Assembly: GCF_000090795.2 (NCBI RefSeq)
Contig: NW_003546319.1
Coordinates: forward strand, 7,438 to 55,122
Direction of reading: 5' to 3'
Origin: Amphimedon queenslandica
Taxonomy: Eukaryota; Porifera; Demospongiae; Haplosclerida; Niphatidae
Length of the DNA stretch: 47,685 bases
Below the pieces are notes generated by a model, which was not told the origin of the DNA, ran no database searches, and saw only the letters and a list, made by a program, of their open reading frames with translations. A program made the translations under genes and the position numbers. Below are positions 21,508-32,679 of this stretch, piece by piece. How positions within the stretch are numbered: position 1 is the first letter of the stretch; each line of letters starts with the position of its first letter.

Positions 21508-24262
21508 AGGGGGAGAGAGAGAGAGGGGGGGAGAAAGAGAGGGGGGGAGGGAGAGAGAGAGAGGGGGGAGGGGGAGAGAGAGAGAGAGAGAGAAGGGGGG
21601 GAGAGGAGAGAGAGAGAAGAAAAGAGAAAGGAAGAATAAGAGAGTTAAGGTGTGAATAATTTATGCTCATAATTATCATCTCCACATCCTAAAAGTGTGC
21701 ACATGTACCACTTCAGTACATTACCTCATCTTTCCTAACTTTAATCACCCCACATTTACATTACATGTGCAATTCATGTAGCATTACTAGTGATTTTATT
21801 TGTTATCATTAATAGGCGTATTTTATTAAGTACCATTATATCATCCTGGGGATGTAGTCTAGACCATACAGCACATGTACATGTAAAAGAGACGGAAATT
21901 TAACACCTAAGGCACACATGAACGCAAAATGATTGCAAGCTAAGATTATACACAACGCATACTAAAGTATAATAGCGTAGCTAGCGTAAAATGAACATGT
22001 ACATGTATACAACTGTAAGTATATGTACATGTATGTGAAATACACATACATGTACATGTACGTGCATGTACATGTATATTTCTGAGAAATGATTGCTGCC
22101 AAAATTGTACATAATTAGTCAAATATGATGTAAGGTGCAATCGTGCATGTACAGGTACATTCAGTAGAGGAGAGAGTGGAGCTAATTCAGTGTAAATGTA
22201 TGCAATTACCTTACAATTAATTTGAAATTAGTACCGACACTACATGTATTGCAATAAAATATGGACAATGTGCAATCTACATGTAAATTTAATGTACATC
22301 TTACATGTACATGCATGTACATATATCCAGATACATGTACAGTACGCTCAGCTATAACTTTACTTTTTCACTCGTGTAAATACACGATACAGGTGCTACG
22401 CGTGTACCTTGCACTAGTGTGCATTGAGTGTATAGAGAAGATGCACTAGTGTCATGTACGAAAAGTAAAGCTATAGCTGAGCGGTACTGTATGTCTTATC
22501 TGTGCAATGATACAGTTCCATACATGAAAGGTAATCGAACACTTGATAGTTAACAAACAATGATACATAAATGGAATAGGTGATTATTAACAATTATTAA
22601 CAATTATACTAAACATGTACTACAGACTACAGTACATGTACATGTACATGTACGCGTACGTGTAACAATTATGATATCATGTTGCACACATGAGGGAGAG
22701 AGAGAGAGAAAATATTAATAATCAGTAGAGTTGGAGGTGAAGTGATATTAGAGGTCAAGATATTACTATACTTCTGCATGTACATGACGTAAGCTAGGCT
22801 GCAAGTTTTTCTATGTGAATGCATGTACATGTACATGCATAGTGACAACACATGACTGTGATGTACATGTGTGAACTACAAATTAGCAATCTTCAGAGTC
22901 TAAACATCATTCATTACATGTACATGCACCTTTACATGAACAAATAGTAAATAAATCAACATGATGAATGCACACTAGAAGCACATGTACAATCGTGTTA
23001 GGTTTATTTGTATTGTCTTTGACCTATAGACAATACATGTAAACCACTTCCTTGGATTGTGCTAGAGATGAAGAATGTGTCAAATACCAAGGGGTCTTAA
23101 AAACAATGACTGATGCTTAAACATACAAGAAAAACTAACATTCAACAGAGCATTCTAACAGACTAGCACATATTACAGAACAGTCCAGATTATTCCAAGA
23201 CTAACTGATACATTAGATAATAATTATTTAGGTATAACATTGATTATAAAGGCACAGTCATTCTATAGGTAGAAAGAGCAAAGTTCTCAAAACCACAATA
23301 AAGAAGGAAATGCTACAGTATCAATAATTGTTACACAAGTGTAATATATCATGTAGAGGTTGAGAGGTGCAAAAAAGGACATAAAACAGACACCAAAGGG
23401 AGAGAGTAACAGAAACCACAGCCTGTACAAGCACTAATTAATTACTGGCACAAGTGAGCTTGCAAAACTGATAGAGCGATAGTAATCTCCTGTCCCCCTT
23501 TCACTTATTAGGAAGGAAGAAGACTTAGACGCTTAATAAAGTATACACACACACCCACACACTTCAACTCCTATCGATGACCTAATATAGTCATTTTGAA
23601 TAAGCGTGTAAATTAAAGTACATGTACGACTGTAATTGGATGCATGGGCTGTAGCGATGGAGAGAATTACTATAATTTTAATTTTTAAGTTGAATTTGGT
23701 CAATTTGTGTCCCTACAATGTCATTGTATATGTACAATGTACATGTAACAAATGGCAGGTTGCCAAATGACAATGAAATTACTAAATCTAAGCCACCCAA
23801 AAATTACCTCCCATGCATTATGTGTACTTATACACGTATGTGCTTAAAAATAAACAATTATTATTAAATTTTGTCAAATTAAAAACCAATTAAAAGAGTG
23901 GTGACATTTGATCAACATCATAAATACAATTGCACATTGTGTCCTACTGCTAATTATGGTGCTATATCGAGTCATTTAGGGATTTGTGGTACAGTGAGAC
24001 TACAAACCACAAAACAAGACATGGTGTCTTTCTCGTGTACATCAGCTTGTCAAAAGATTAAAAGAGGAAAAGGTCTACATATATACATGTTTTGTTTATT
24101 ATTAGTATCGCTATTTAAATTACCCTCGGCCTCTGGCCACTTTTCTGCCGTTGGCTTTTGATCCGTGTAGACGGATGGGAGGTCTCTTTCTCTCTCTATT
24201 ACCGGGGACTGCCAGCAGGAGGGATGCTGACACAATGGTCCACAAGCACTTCTGCCGGCCAT
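13350..24262 (-). CDS. Unrecognised 631-aa protein, basic and Ser/His-rich
   Basis: Six exons joined in phase: 24262-24124, 21440-21338, 19470-19107, 17324-17230, 16966-16904, 14481-13350. I do not recognise the protein. The N-terminus is cysteine-rich with a CQHPSCWQSP stretch. Exon 3 has a run of five arginines (possible nuclear signal), a hydrophobic FVPVLFW patch and an acidic EEE tract. Exons 4-5 encode the most conserved-looking part (SVGFMLDKYIADGLDDVPPNVINQ...), a likely helix pair. Exon 6 is disordered, with a proline run, a GYDKLGETQALGG segment and a Ser-His-Thr repeat (~13690-13800). No signal peptide or membrane helix is seen. An X-box in its promoter hints at RFX control and a ciliary role, which is inference. 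An antisense frame over the His repeat is a shadow. Confidence 0.7.
13690..13800 (-). repeat. Coding minisatellite (Ser-His-Thr repeat)
   Basis: About five imperfect units of ~21-24 bases encode SHTTA/SHSHT-like repeats within exon 6 of the 631-aa gene. Variable units suggest slippage in a disordered region. Confidence 0.65.
15575..16028. mobile_element. 454-bp MITE with 34-bp terminal inverted repeats
   Basis: The ends 15575-15608 and 15995-16028 are inverted repeats with one mismatch in 34 (core cagtagagtgcttt, gctaagtagc). It sits in TACATG repeats; flanking tgcatgta and tacatgta could be an 8-bp duplication (7/8). The interior has a 60-codon frame that I do not recognise as a transposase. 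Confidence 0.75.
16190..16199. other. Assembly gap (10 N)
   Basis: Ten unknown bases lie between a (TTA)n tract and a TACATG array, a place where repeats probably broke the assembly. The true size may differ. Confidence 0.99.
16450..16815. repeat. Dispersed subrepeats with hAT-like right end
   Basis: Two units with cores near 16520 and 16715 ('gatcggaatgagcttaaact' type), ending in gcactatgccaaaatcctgtaggaaaccctgca (16783-16814). That end matches the right end of the element at 12491-12948. The left end is not clear. Confidence 0.55.
17325..17391. repeat. CT tract (sense) before a 3' splice site
   Basis: GA microsatellite on the plus strand. On the coding strand it is a ~55-base CT run ending in tttgttcag directly before exon 4 of the 631-aa gene. 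Confidence 0.8.
18960..19106. repeat. GA-rich (sense) tract after a 5' splice site
   Basis: Read on the minus strand, the intron after exon 3 begins gtaaaagagagagggg and stays almost purely A/G for ~145 bases. The same intron ends with a CT tract (17325-17391). Confidence 0.8.
19480..19830. repeat. Local tandem duplications
   Basis: Segments around 19480-19570 and 19640-19735 share 'aacacaataataa' and 'tgtgtgaatatcaaatttna'. Segments at 19745-19800 and 19800-19850 share 'aaggctngcaaaagtaatnt'. They lie in intron 2 of the 631-aa gene. Confidence 0.5.
21441..21645. repeat. Long GA tract adjoining an acceptor
   Basis: About 200 bases of nearly pure A/G on the plus strand. On the minus (coding) strand this is a polypyrimidine tract ending at the acceptor of exon 2 of the 631-aa gene. 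Long frames on both strands here are low-complexity artefacts. Confidence 0.85.
22338..22491. mobile_element. 154-bp MITE
   Basis: Ends tacagtacgctcagctataa and (inverted) tacagtaccgctcagctata, then ctttactttt on both sides: ~30-bp terminal inverted repeats differing by one inserted base and one or two substitutions. Located in intron 1 of the 631-aa gene. Confidence 0.75.
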
Positions 24263-24348
24263 TTTGTAACGTTGTAGTCATGGCAACGTCGCTCGTTCGC
24301 GCATGCGCAGAAAATAATTAATTCCCCACGTTCGGACAAAGAAACAAA
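24263..24348. promoter_or_regulatory. 86-bp bidirectional promoter: X-box, NRF1 and YY1 sites
   Basis: Between the divergent ATGs of the 631-aa gene and USO1. GTAGTC-AT-GGCAAC (24274-24287) fits the RFX X-box (GTNRYC-N(0-3)-RGYAAC). CGCGCATGCGCA (24298-24309) is a full NRF1 palindrome. AAAATGGCG at 24347 fits YY1. No TATA box. Confidence 0.65.
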
Positions 24349-27339
24349 ATGGCGTCCATCCTCAAGTCTGTTTTCGGGCCCTCTACGGCCGGAGCAGAGT
24401 CTAAACCCTCTGGAGCAGAGACAGTTCAAAAACTAAGCAACAGAGTATCTAGTTCTGTCAATTTGGACGACAGGAGGGACGCCCTGAGGGCTATAAAGGG
24501 CATGTCTCGTCAATATAGGCGGGAGGTTGGTAATATTTGCCTTCCATTGCTGTTCCAGGCCATTAGGAATGATATTAGTGATGGGGAATGCGTGGGATAT
24601 GCTGTGGAGTCTATATTGAATGTACTATCATCGGATGAAGGAGAAGAAAGGACAGATGAGCTTCTATTAGGTATGTCATTGATAGTATATAATAATTTTA
24701 AATATTATCGATATAATAAAACAGCTAGAAATGGTTTTGTTGAATTAATTTTACTTAATTTATTCGGCCATTTTGAGGGTTAATTTTACACTTAATTTTT
24801 AACCCTTAACTGTATAATGAGGTTATAATTGAAATCCTGTTCATGCATCAAAATTAATGATAATCATTTTCTGATATCAACAGTCTAATATATTTTCATA
24901 CATGTAGGTGTCGATTATGCCGAGCAAATACTCAAAGACCCGGAGAACCTCGTCCTCCTCCTTCGCCTACTTGAAGAATTCGACTTTCAAGTACGTCACC
25001 CGACTGTCCGCCTATTAACGTCCCTCCTCTGCCTAAAGATGGTTGATATCCAGGAAGCCGTCCTCTCTTCTCCGATGGGAATCTCTAAAATAATGGACCT
25101 ACTTTCGGCTAAACAGGAGGTCATACGTAACGATGCCATACTCTTGCTGTCTTATCTCACTCGCTCTAACAGTCAAATACAGAAGATTGTAGCTTTTGAG
25201 AGTGCCTTTGAACGCCTCATGTTGATAATAAGTGACGAAGGCTACAGTGATGGGAGTATCATAGTTGAAGATTGTATCACTGTCATGCAGAATCTTTTAC
25301 GTGGCAATTCTTCCAATCAAGCTTTCTATCGAGAGGCAAACCAGGTTCAATCCCTCGTTCCTTTCTTCGATTTCAAACTGTCCTCGAGTTTGAAATGGAG
25401 TAATCAAAAAACGTCCAATGTCCTCGCCATGTTGTTACTCGTTCGTTGTCTCGTTGCTCCTAGTAATTCTCAGCAGAACGTCTCCGCCTGTCAGAAAGTG
25501 ATGCACCAGTGTCGTCTACTTGAGTTTCTGTGTATGTTCATGTTTGCCAGTGGAGTACCTACTGCAGTACTAGTTGAGAGTATCAATACTGTCGCTGAGG
25601 TTGTGAGAGGCAATTTCGTTAATCAGCAGTTTTTCGATACAGTTGAGACTCCCTCTACCCCACCTCGCTCTGGCATACTCACCATATTAATGTGTATGGT
25701 TAACGAGAAACAGCCATTGCCACTACGACTGGCCGCACTCTACTGCTTCCAAAGCTATCTGTATAAGAATGAAGTCGGACAGAGCAAGGTAATAAATACG
25801 CTTTTGCCTTCTTCGACAGAAACGACAGTCTCAGCAGGCCAGGTCTTATGTGCTGGGATATTTGGTAATGATTCTCTTTCCATATGGATGACAGCTATGA
25901 GTCTAGCAGCTGCTTTAAACTCATCCCAGAAGCCACAGCTGCTTCGTGTCCAGCTCTCCATGCAAGGGAAAGGCCAGGTCACTCTATTGCAGCAGTGCTC
26001 TGATGTCCTGGTCAATATGCCTGACCTGAAACCACTGAGTCGTGTTGGGCTACTAGTCTTACTGTGTACATGGCTTACCGACTGCACAGCTGCTGTTACC
26101 TCATTTCTGGATAACCCAGTTAACATCCCTTACCTGACTGGTATGATAGAGCATCACTATAACAATGACACTGACCAGATAATAGGTGGCCTTTGTGCTA
26201 CACTTATTGGTATCTGCCTAGTGTATAATGATGGTAGTTCTTCTGGGTACTCGCCTGAAACGCTACGAGAAATAATCACAAGGCGTATCAATCAAGACAG
26301 TTTTACGCAGTCTTTCACTCAACTCTCGTCCACAGAGTTTTTTATTCAAGCTAGTAAGCAGCCTCAGATTCAGGCGGGGAGCGTGAATCAGATATTCTTT
26401 GATTATCCTTTCACTGTCCTCTTTAGACAAGTCTCCAATGCCATACAGAGAGCTTTGGATCCTTCCATAGAGACGAATGGTGGGGCAGAGGGCGTGCCCA
26501 CTAGCAGCCAGAATCATCTCATATCCCAATCACAGCTCAGTGCTAGTTTTGAAGAGCACTCCTCCGTCGTACAGCAGTACAAGGACTTACTCCAAGAGCA
26601 AGATAGACAGATCATAGAGCTAAGGAACAAATGCCAGGAGTTGGAGAGAGGAAGGAATGGCAATGATACTCAATCACTTCTTAGCAACAGCGCTCCTGGT
26701 ACGAATGGGGAACTAAACAAGGAACTGGTGTCTCTGAGAGAGGCTAGTCTCTCTCATTCGAGACTGCAGGAGTCCTTGAGACAAGAGTTAGGACAGAAAA
26801 ATGCAGAATTGGAAAGGATGAGAGAGAAATGCGAAGCACTTCAGCTGCAGTTGAGTCAGCAATCTAGCTCGGAAGATGTATCAAGGTTAAGGCAGGAGGT
26901 TGAGCAGTTGAGGTCTGATAACGAAGCACTCCTAACTGAAAAGACTTATCTCGATACGCAACTCAACCAACAGCTGACCCTCTCAGCGATTGCCCCACCC
27001 ATTTCAAGCAACGAGGGGGAAACTCAGGAAAAACTCCGACAGTTATCAGAGAAGAACCTAGGACTTGAGAACGAGAGGAAAAACCTCCTGACTCGATTAG
27101 CTGAATACGAGGCTAGGCTAACGGATTATGGGTCTCTTGAGGTCAAAATAAAAGAATTGGTGAGCAAGAACGAATCATTAGAGAAAGAGCAAGAAGACCT
27201 TCTCGTCCTTTTAGCAGACAACGACTCTAAACTAAGGAAATACAGAGAGATGTTGAAGAACAACAACATACCACTATCAGCGAGTGATGATGATGACGAT
27301 GATGATGATGATGACGATAGCGATGATGAAGATATTTGA
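24349..27339 (+). CDS. USO1: General vesicular transport factor p115
   Basis: Two exons, 24349-24670 and 24908-27339; 917 aa (human 962). It is a tethering factor for COPI/COPII vesicles at the Golgi, binding Rab1, SNAREs and golgins. The head (~1-620) is an armadillo-type solenoid matching p115: AETVQKLSNRV, LDDRRDALRA, LLEEFDF, SPMGxSxxMDLL, EVIRND, IQKIVAFExAFERL, VVEDC. From ~650 a coiled coil begins (VVQQYKDLLQEQDRQI), rich in Q, E, L and R with heptads to ~895. The extreme C-terminus is a run of aspartates ending SDDEDI, the acidic tail that binds GM130 and giantin in vertebrates. The short coding GAT repeat behind it (27285-27335) may vary in length. Confidence 0.95.
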
Positions 27340-27662
27340 TATTTTGTTAGTCAGCTACTTCAATATTATTGGTTTTCTCTTGTTTGTAATTTTACGATAG
27401 TTCTCGATTTCTCTCTTCCTCTGCATTTTTTGTTTGTGTGGAGTCTAATTGGTTGTTGTTATATTTTCTCCCACTCTCTCTATTGTCTGTACATAAAATA
27501 TTGTGTCTATACAAGCTCAATTGCACTTTAAGTGTGTATTTTATTGCCCACACTGTCGCTTGAGTTCAAAGATGACGTGATAAAGAAGACAGCAAAGTAC
27601 CGTTGCCTTTTATGGTGCGGCGCTGCGACTTCCTATCGCTCCGGTTGGTCTCGCCGGTAGAG
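27340..27662. other. Intergenic USO1/astacin region
   Basis: USO1 3' flank, with an AATATT-rich start and a CT patch at 27400-27480, then a GC-richer stretch (27600-27660) upstream of the astacin TATA box. No gene is seen. Confidence 0.5.
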
Positions 27663-27669
27663 TATAAAA
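27663..27669 (+). promoter_or_regulatory. TATA box of the second astacin gene
   Basis: TATAAAA, 119 bases before the ATG, predicts a start near 27695 and a leader of ~85 bases rich in purines. Confidence 0.55.
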
Positions 27670-27781
27670 CAGGAGGAGAGTTGCAGCTCCATCACAGTTC
27701 TCGTGCTTAAGTTGCAGCAATAAGAGAGAGACTTATAAAGAAAATATCTTTTCATTTATACTAAGTCTAAGAGAAAGCGGA

Positions 27782-30700
27782 ATGAAGGCTTCTTTTGGCG
27801 CAGTAGTTATTTTATCAGCAGCAATGATCCTGCTCCAGCTGAGCAATGTGGCAAAGGCTGAGACGGAGCTAGAGATAAACATAAACGACACCAGTAAGTG
27901 GCTTATCTGTTCATGAGATCCACTTTATAAATTGTCTTCCATAGATTCGAGCCTTCTTGAAGGAGACATCAAGCTCCTGCCTGGACAAGAGGTACTCCTT
28001 GAGCACAGCAGAGACGCAATCTCTGATAAACGCATCCTTGGAGTGGCTAATCTAGTCGTCAACCATTCATACTACCTCTGGCCCCAGGGCAGAGTCCCTT
28101 ATATAATTGACAGCTCCCTTGCAGGTAAGCATTTGCAATCATGCACACTAGCCTGTCAATGATCTTCTCTCATCTCCTTTGCTTAGGTGACTCGAATGCT
28201 GTGAATCGCATCAATGAAGCTATCTGGGAGTATGGAAACAAGTCCTGCATTCGCATTATACCAAGGACCAACGAAGCTGACTATGTCATATTCAAAAAAC
28301 TTGATGGGTAAGGAATTTGTGCACTGCATAAATCAGTACTTTAATTTGCATTAATTGCTTGTATGCATGCATCCAGTTATGATAGCTGATATTTTTGGCT
28401 ATATTTTACTGCACACCATAGCAACCTGGAGTAATCATATTACACAGTCTGCCATGACTGGTGATGGCGTAATTCTATTTAACCAAATTAATATCATCAA
28501 AGGAATTGCAATGTTCATATATGCTCATATGGTATTCCATCTCTAATACTCCCCCTCCCTCTCTTCCTCTTAGCTGCTGGTCTTACATTGGGCGTATACA
28601 CGGGCCACAGGAGATATCAATTGGCCAAAACTGTGCTCACAAAGGTATCATTATACACGAGCTGTTCCATGCTCTCGGCCGCTGGCACGAACAAAGCAGA
28701 CCTGACAGGGACCAATACGTTAACATTCACACGGAAAATATCAGAGCTGGTAAGGGAAAGAGGAAGAGGAAGAGAGAGAGGAAGAGAGAGAGAAAGAGTT
28801 GTTGAAACCTCATGACCCGCATTTGTAGGATTTATATTTTATTAACCTCAAACCTCATTCTCACAATTATTTCACCCTCATTCTCAGAACTATTTCACTT
28901 CCCATTGTCTCATGCTTACTCTTCACTCCTCAAGCGCATGATACACTACACACACTACACAAAACAGACCCACCCTTCCTTAACGTAAACCCTCCATGCA
29001 TTCCTAGCACGCTCCTATAGTAAAGGAAACATATCATGCATTACACTATTAAGCATGTGATTTATTATTTGCCTGTTTAATTTCAGGGACCGAGAGCAAC
29101 TTTGAGAAAGTTGATGTCTCCTTCATCATAACGCTCCAAGGGATCCCTTACGATTATAGATCCATCATGCACTACAGCTCTTATGCTTTTACGAAAAACG
29201 GACAGCGTACCATCACATCCAAGGACCCCAATGTACCCAGTAGTGATCTAGGCCAGAGAAATGGGTTGACAGATAGCGACGTTCGTCATGTCAACACGCA
29301 GTACAAGTGTTCTGGTACTGGAGGCTCATGGGGACCATGGGGCAGCTGGTCGACCTGCACAAGGACCTGTAATACTGGCACACAGACAAGGACTAGGACC
29401 TGTAATGGCGGCGACGATTGCGAGGGAGATAGCACTGAAACAAGGAATTGTAGTACCCAGTCTTGTCCAGGTAAATAACATTGATTGATTCAAGTTGAAA
29501 TTTATGTCCTATTGTACCTCTTTTTTATCTCTCTCTCTCTTTCTCTCCAGTTGTTGCTACATGGTCTGATTGGAATGCCTGGAGTGGTTGCTCTGCCACA
29601 TGTGGTGGGGGTAGACAGTCAAGGACCCGTACCTGTCAGAATGGTAACAGTTGCTCCGGATCCAACATTGAGTACAGGGACTGTAATACACAGAGCTGCC
29701 CTGGACGTAAGTATAATAAAAATAAAAATAAAATATAATAAATGTAATTTGATACTGATTGACGATGATGATGATGATGATTAATTATCTGTAGTTCACA
29801 GTTGTGTGTATGCCCTTTAACAGCTTATGTAGTTTTTTGATGCTATCATTAGAGTGCCATTGAGTCCCTATCAACAATTATTACAATAGTTATTAGTAGA
29901 CGTACACTCTTACTACCTTACTAGGCGTAAAGGGAGTAATTGCTTTTAGTGTAAATTAATGTAGTCACCGTGTGATGTTGCATGTTTGGTTATAACTTCA
30001 CAACTTGCCACTTCCTTTGTTATCGGCTCATCCAATGGCCACAAAGCTTCAAAAAGCAATATTAAATGTATTATTTCTTTTGTTATATTTGCTATTGTGT
30101 GTGTCTACATTTCTCAAGCCTTTGCCAAATTACAACTCACCTCTCTCTCTCTCTCTCTCTCTCTATAGCTGTTACATGGGGTGAGTGGGGTAGCTGGGGT
30201 ACCTGTAGCTCTACCTGTCGTGGTGGCATTAGATCAAGGACCAGGCGCTGTCTGAATGGTGACTCTTGTCAAGGAGTTAATGTACAGTACGGGGCATGTA
30301 ACACAGACACACCTTGTGAACGTAAGTATAGAAGCAAATGATTGTGTATGTGGCTGTAATAATGTATTTAAAAATTAATGTATCTACTGTAAATGGGAAT
30401 AATGCCAAGTGTATGTTGAATTAAATAAAGTTGACGTTTCCTTATGAAGTCTTAGTAGAACATACTGATAGAATAAACACTCTTGGATGTTGCTTGACCT
30501 GACTTCCTCTCTCTTTCTCTCCCTCTCTCTCTCATTAGCTGATCCTAATAGCGGTGCTTGGGGCGAATGGACATCTTGTTCAGCTAGTTGTGGAACTGGC
30601 CAAAGAACCAGATCAAGGAATTGCGGTCACTCTGATACGAGCAAGTGTCAAACTGAAACCGAAGATTGTAATAGGCAAGACTGTCCCAATCCACTAAGAG

Positions 30701-31454
30701 GTAGGTAGCATATGCAAAAGTTTGAAAAAAATACCATGTACTATATCATAGTCCGTACATTTTCTGATACATTTTCTTGTTTATGTATCAAGTTTGCAAT
30801 AAAATTGGAATTTTTAGAAGTTTTACAAAGAGCATGTACATGTACACATGCAATCAATCGTACACATACATTACATTTTCTAATGGATCAAGTCCAAATG
30901 CTACCACTACTTATTGAAATAACTTACTAATTTTTCTATTTCTAGGTTTAAAAAGTTTGGGTTGCTACTCAGTCCCAGCTGTGACGACAGAATTGAAACT
31001 ATTGGAAAACCTCACCCCAGACCTCTCTGACAGTGCCATCACTCGCGAAAAAGCAGTTGAGAAATGCGGTATGGGTGCCCTCCAGTACCACTACAAAGCC
31101 TTCAGTGTCACACTCGGATTTTGCATTTCCGGCTCTAATAGGACGGAAGCCTACACTCAGTTCGAAGGATACTTCTGTAGAGATGGGAAAGGCGGAAATT
31201 TTGATCAATTCTTGTTCATGGACGTTTACGAAATAGAACAGCCCCAGGCATATTCAGACGCTCTCCAAGAAGTCCTTTACTCATCCACAATAGTGAGGCC
31301 TTCGTCCACTGTATCTACGCATACCGCCACTTACAATGTTGAGGCTACCAATAAGCCTCCAGAATCATTCCCAAGCTCATCATTTATTGCAGTTCCCAGC
31401 ATCGTGTCTCTCTGCGTGGCTTTGCTGGCTGTACTTGCAATTGTTTTCTTTTAA
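27782..31454 (+). CDS. Astacin metalloprotease with four TSP1 repeats and C-terminal anchor
   Basis: Nine exons: 27782-27893, 27945-28124, 28187-28307, 28574-28749, 29087-29470, 29551-29706, 30169-30321, 30539-30700, 30946-31454; 650 aa. Signal peptide ~1-26. Aspartate-switch LEGD (42-45). Zinc site [15 protein letters not shown] (166-180) with ligands H166, H170, H176; Met-turn SIMHY (222-226). Four TSP1 modules follow (~274-324, 326-376, 377-427, 428-481), each with WxxW or WxxC and six cysteines. The GCY-DVYEI cysteine module is at ~486-580, then a Ser/Thr-rich stalk and a hydrophobic end (~626-650), probably a membrane or GPI anchor. Exons 2-4 have the same lengths (180, 121, 176) as in the minus-strand paralogue. 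Likely a surface protease on the extracellular matrix. Confidence 0.9.
28750..28803. repeat. GA tract after an astacin 5' splice site
   Basis: The intron starts gtaagggaaagaggaag and stays A/G-rich for ~50 bases. Its 3' end has no matching CT tract. Confidence 0.7.
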
Positions 31455-31692
31455 AGCTAATGCATAAACAGTTTAACTTTCATCTCTGCTGTAGCTTCCA
31501 TTACTGCTGTTGACTTTTATTTATTACGTAATGTATATATATATGATCATGTTGTTCTTGTGTTTGCCTTATTTATTTATTGCCATTATTGTCGATGTTG
31601 TTATTACATTTTAGTGGATTATGTTTCAATTTCATTATCATTATTATAAAAATTAATATTACTATTGTTATTTTTACGAAAAGTTGCTATAC

Positions 31693-32679
31693 TCACGAGC
31701 GTAAGACAACTTTCTTCATTCCTTTGGGCCTCTTTTTCTTGCTATTTTTAGCTTTTTTGGCGTCGATCCTTTCTTTAATGTGCTTCTGTCTTTTAGCTTG
31801 CTTCTTCTCCTTAACCTCTTTCTGACTCTCGAGTCTCTCTTTCCATTTCTTTTGACTCTTTTCCTTTAACTTCTTTTCCTTTTTCAGTGTCTTCTCCAAG
31901 AGCTGTGAGTCAGTTTTCTCCTTGACTCCCTGAGCTTTCATCATTGCTTGTCGCCATTTTATCTTTTCCTTTAACTCTTTCCCTTTCTCTGGGTCTGTCT
32001 CAGTTAGATCACAGAGTTTCCTTTCTCTCTCCTTCGCTTTAACGAGCAATTGCTCAGTGCTTTCCTTCTTTCGTTTCTTTTTCTGTCTCGGCTCGTTTGA
32101 GCTTTCTAGATTACGAAATTCGAATTTATTAAATAATACTTGACCAGACTCAGTTTCAGTTTTAGGCGGTTTTAAAGTCTGTGATATACTCTTACGATCC
32201 TCAACCTTGCCCTCCTTATCTTTCTTTTTCTTTTTAACCTTTTTATCGCTTTCCTTCCCCTTTCCCTTCTTCGTTTTTGTCGCCGGCTCTTTCATTTTTC
32301 TCTTGAACTGGCAATCTTTAATTTTAAGACTCAGCCTCTCCCTCAGCTCCGATAATGGGACGCTCTCAATACTCTCCAAGTTGAGTTTCAGCGAAGACTC
32401 TGAGACTTCGTTTGATTCTCCTTCGTCTTTTTCTGTCTCCATCTTTTCTTCTTCCATCTCTCTCTTGATTTCTTCCACCGTCTTTCTCTCCGATGGGTCC
32501 AATCTCGACTTCTTTGCTTTTATTAAAGATTCTTTGCTGATTTCTTTCCTCTTTTTCGTCTTGTGAAAGTATTTGTTCGACTGAATGAACTCCTCCTCTT
32601 TGCATAAGTAATAATTTGGAGGTATGAGGTCTATCATTGAAGAGAAAAGAGAAGAATATTGCTCTAGTCTAGCCTCCAT
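31693..32679 (-). CDS. SURF6: Surfeit locus protein 6 (nucleolar)
   Basis: Single exon, 328 aa. I start at ATG 32679 (MEARLEQYSS); the frame three codons further upstream begins with GTG. The protein is very lysine- and glutamate-rich. The C-terminal SURF6 domain (~185-320) is recognisable: GQVLFNKFEF, then RKKKR, a TEQLLVKAKERERKL-type helix, KGKELKEKIKWRQAMMKAQGVK, LLEKTLKKEKK and KKWKERLESQ, in the order seen in human SURF6. SURF6 (yeast Rrp14) is a nucleolar RNA-binding protein for 40S and 60S ribosome assembly. Basic tails at both ends fit nucleolar targeting. It is divergently paired with UBL5 through a promoter with four E-boxes. Confidence 0.9.
   Translation of the reverse strand: MEARLEQYSSLFSSMIDLIPPNYYLCKEEEFIQSNKYFHKTKKRKEISKESLIKAKKSRLDPSERKTVEEIKREMEEEKMETEKDEGESNEVSESSLKLNLESIESVPLSELRERLSLKIKDCQFKRKMKEPATKTKKGKGKESDKKVKKKKKDKEGKVEDRKSISQTLKPPKTETESGQVLFNKFEFRNLESSNEPRQKKKRKKESTEQLLVKAKERERKLCDLTETDPEKGKELKEKIKWRQAMMKAQGVKEKTDSQLLEKTLKKEKKLKEKSQKKWKERLESQKEVKEKKQAKRQKHIKERIDAKKAKNSKKKRPKGMKKVVLRS

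Noticed and set aside
21434..21685. Open frames of 70-80 codons on both strands over the GA tract
   Set aside because: Pure low-complexity dipeptide repeats from a microsatellite next to an acceptor; no codon structure.
25755..26529. Minus-strand frames of 88-123 codons within USO1
   Set aside because: Antisense shadows of a strongly supported p115 exon.
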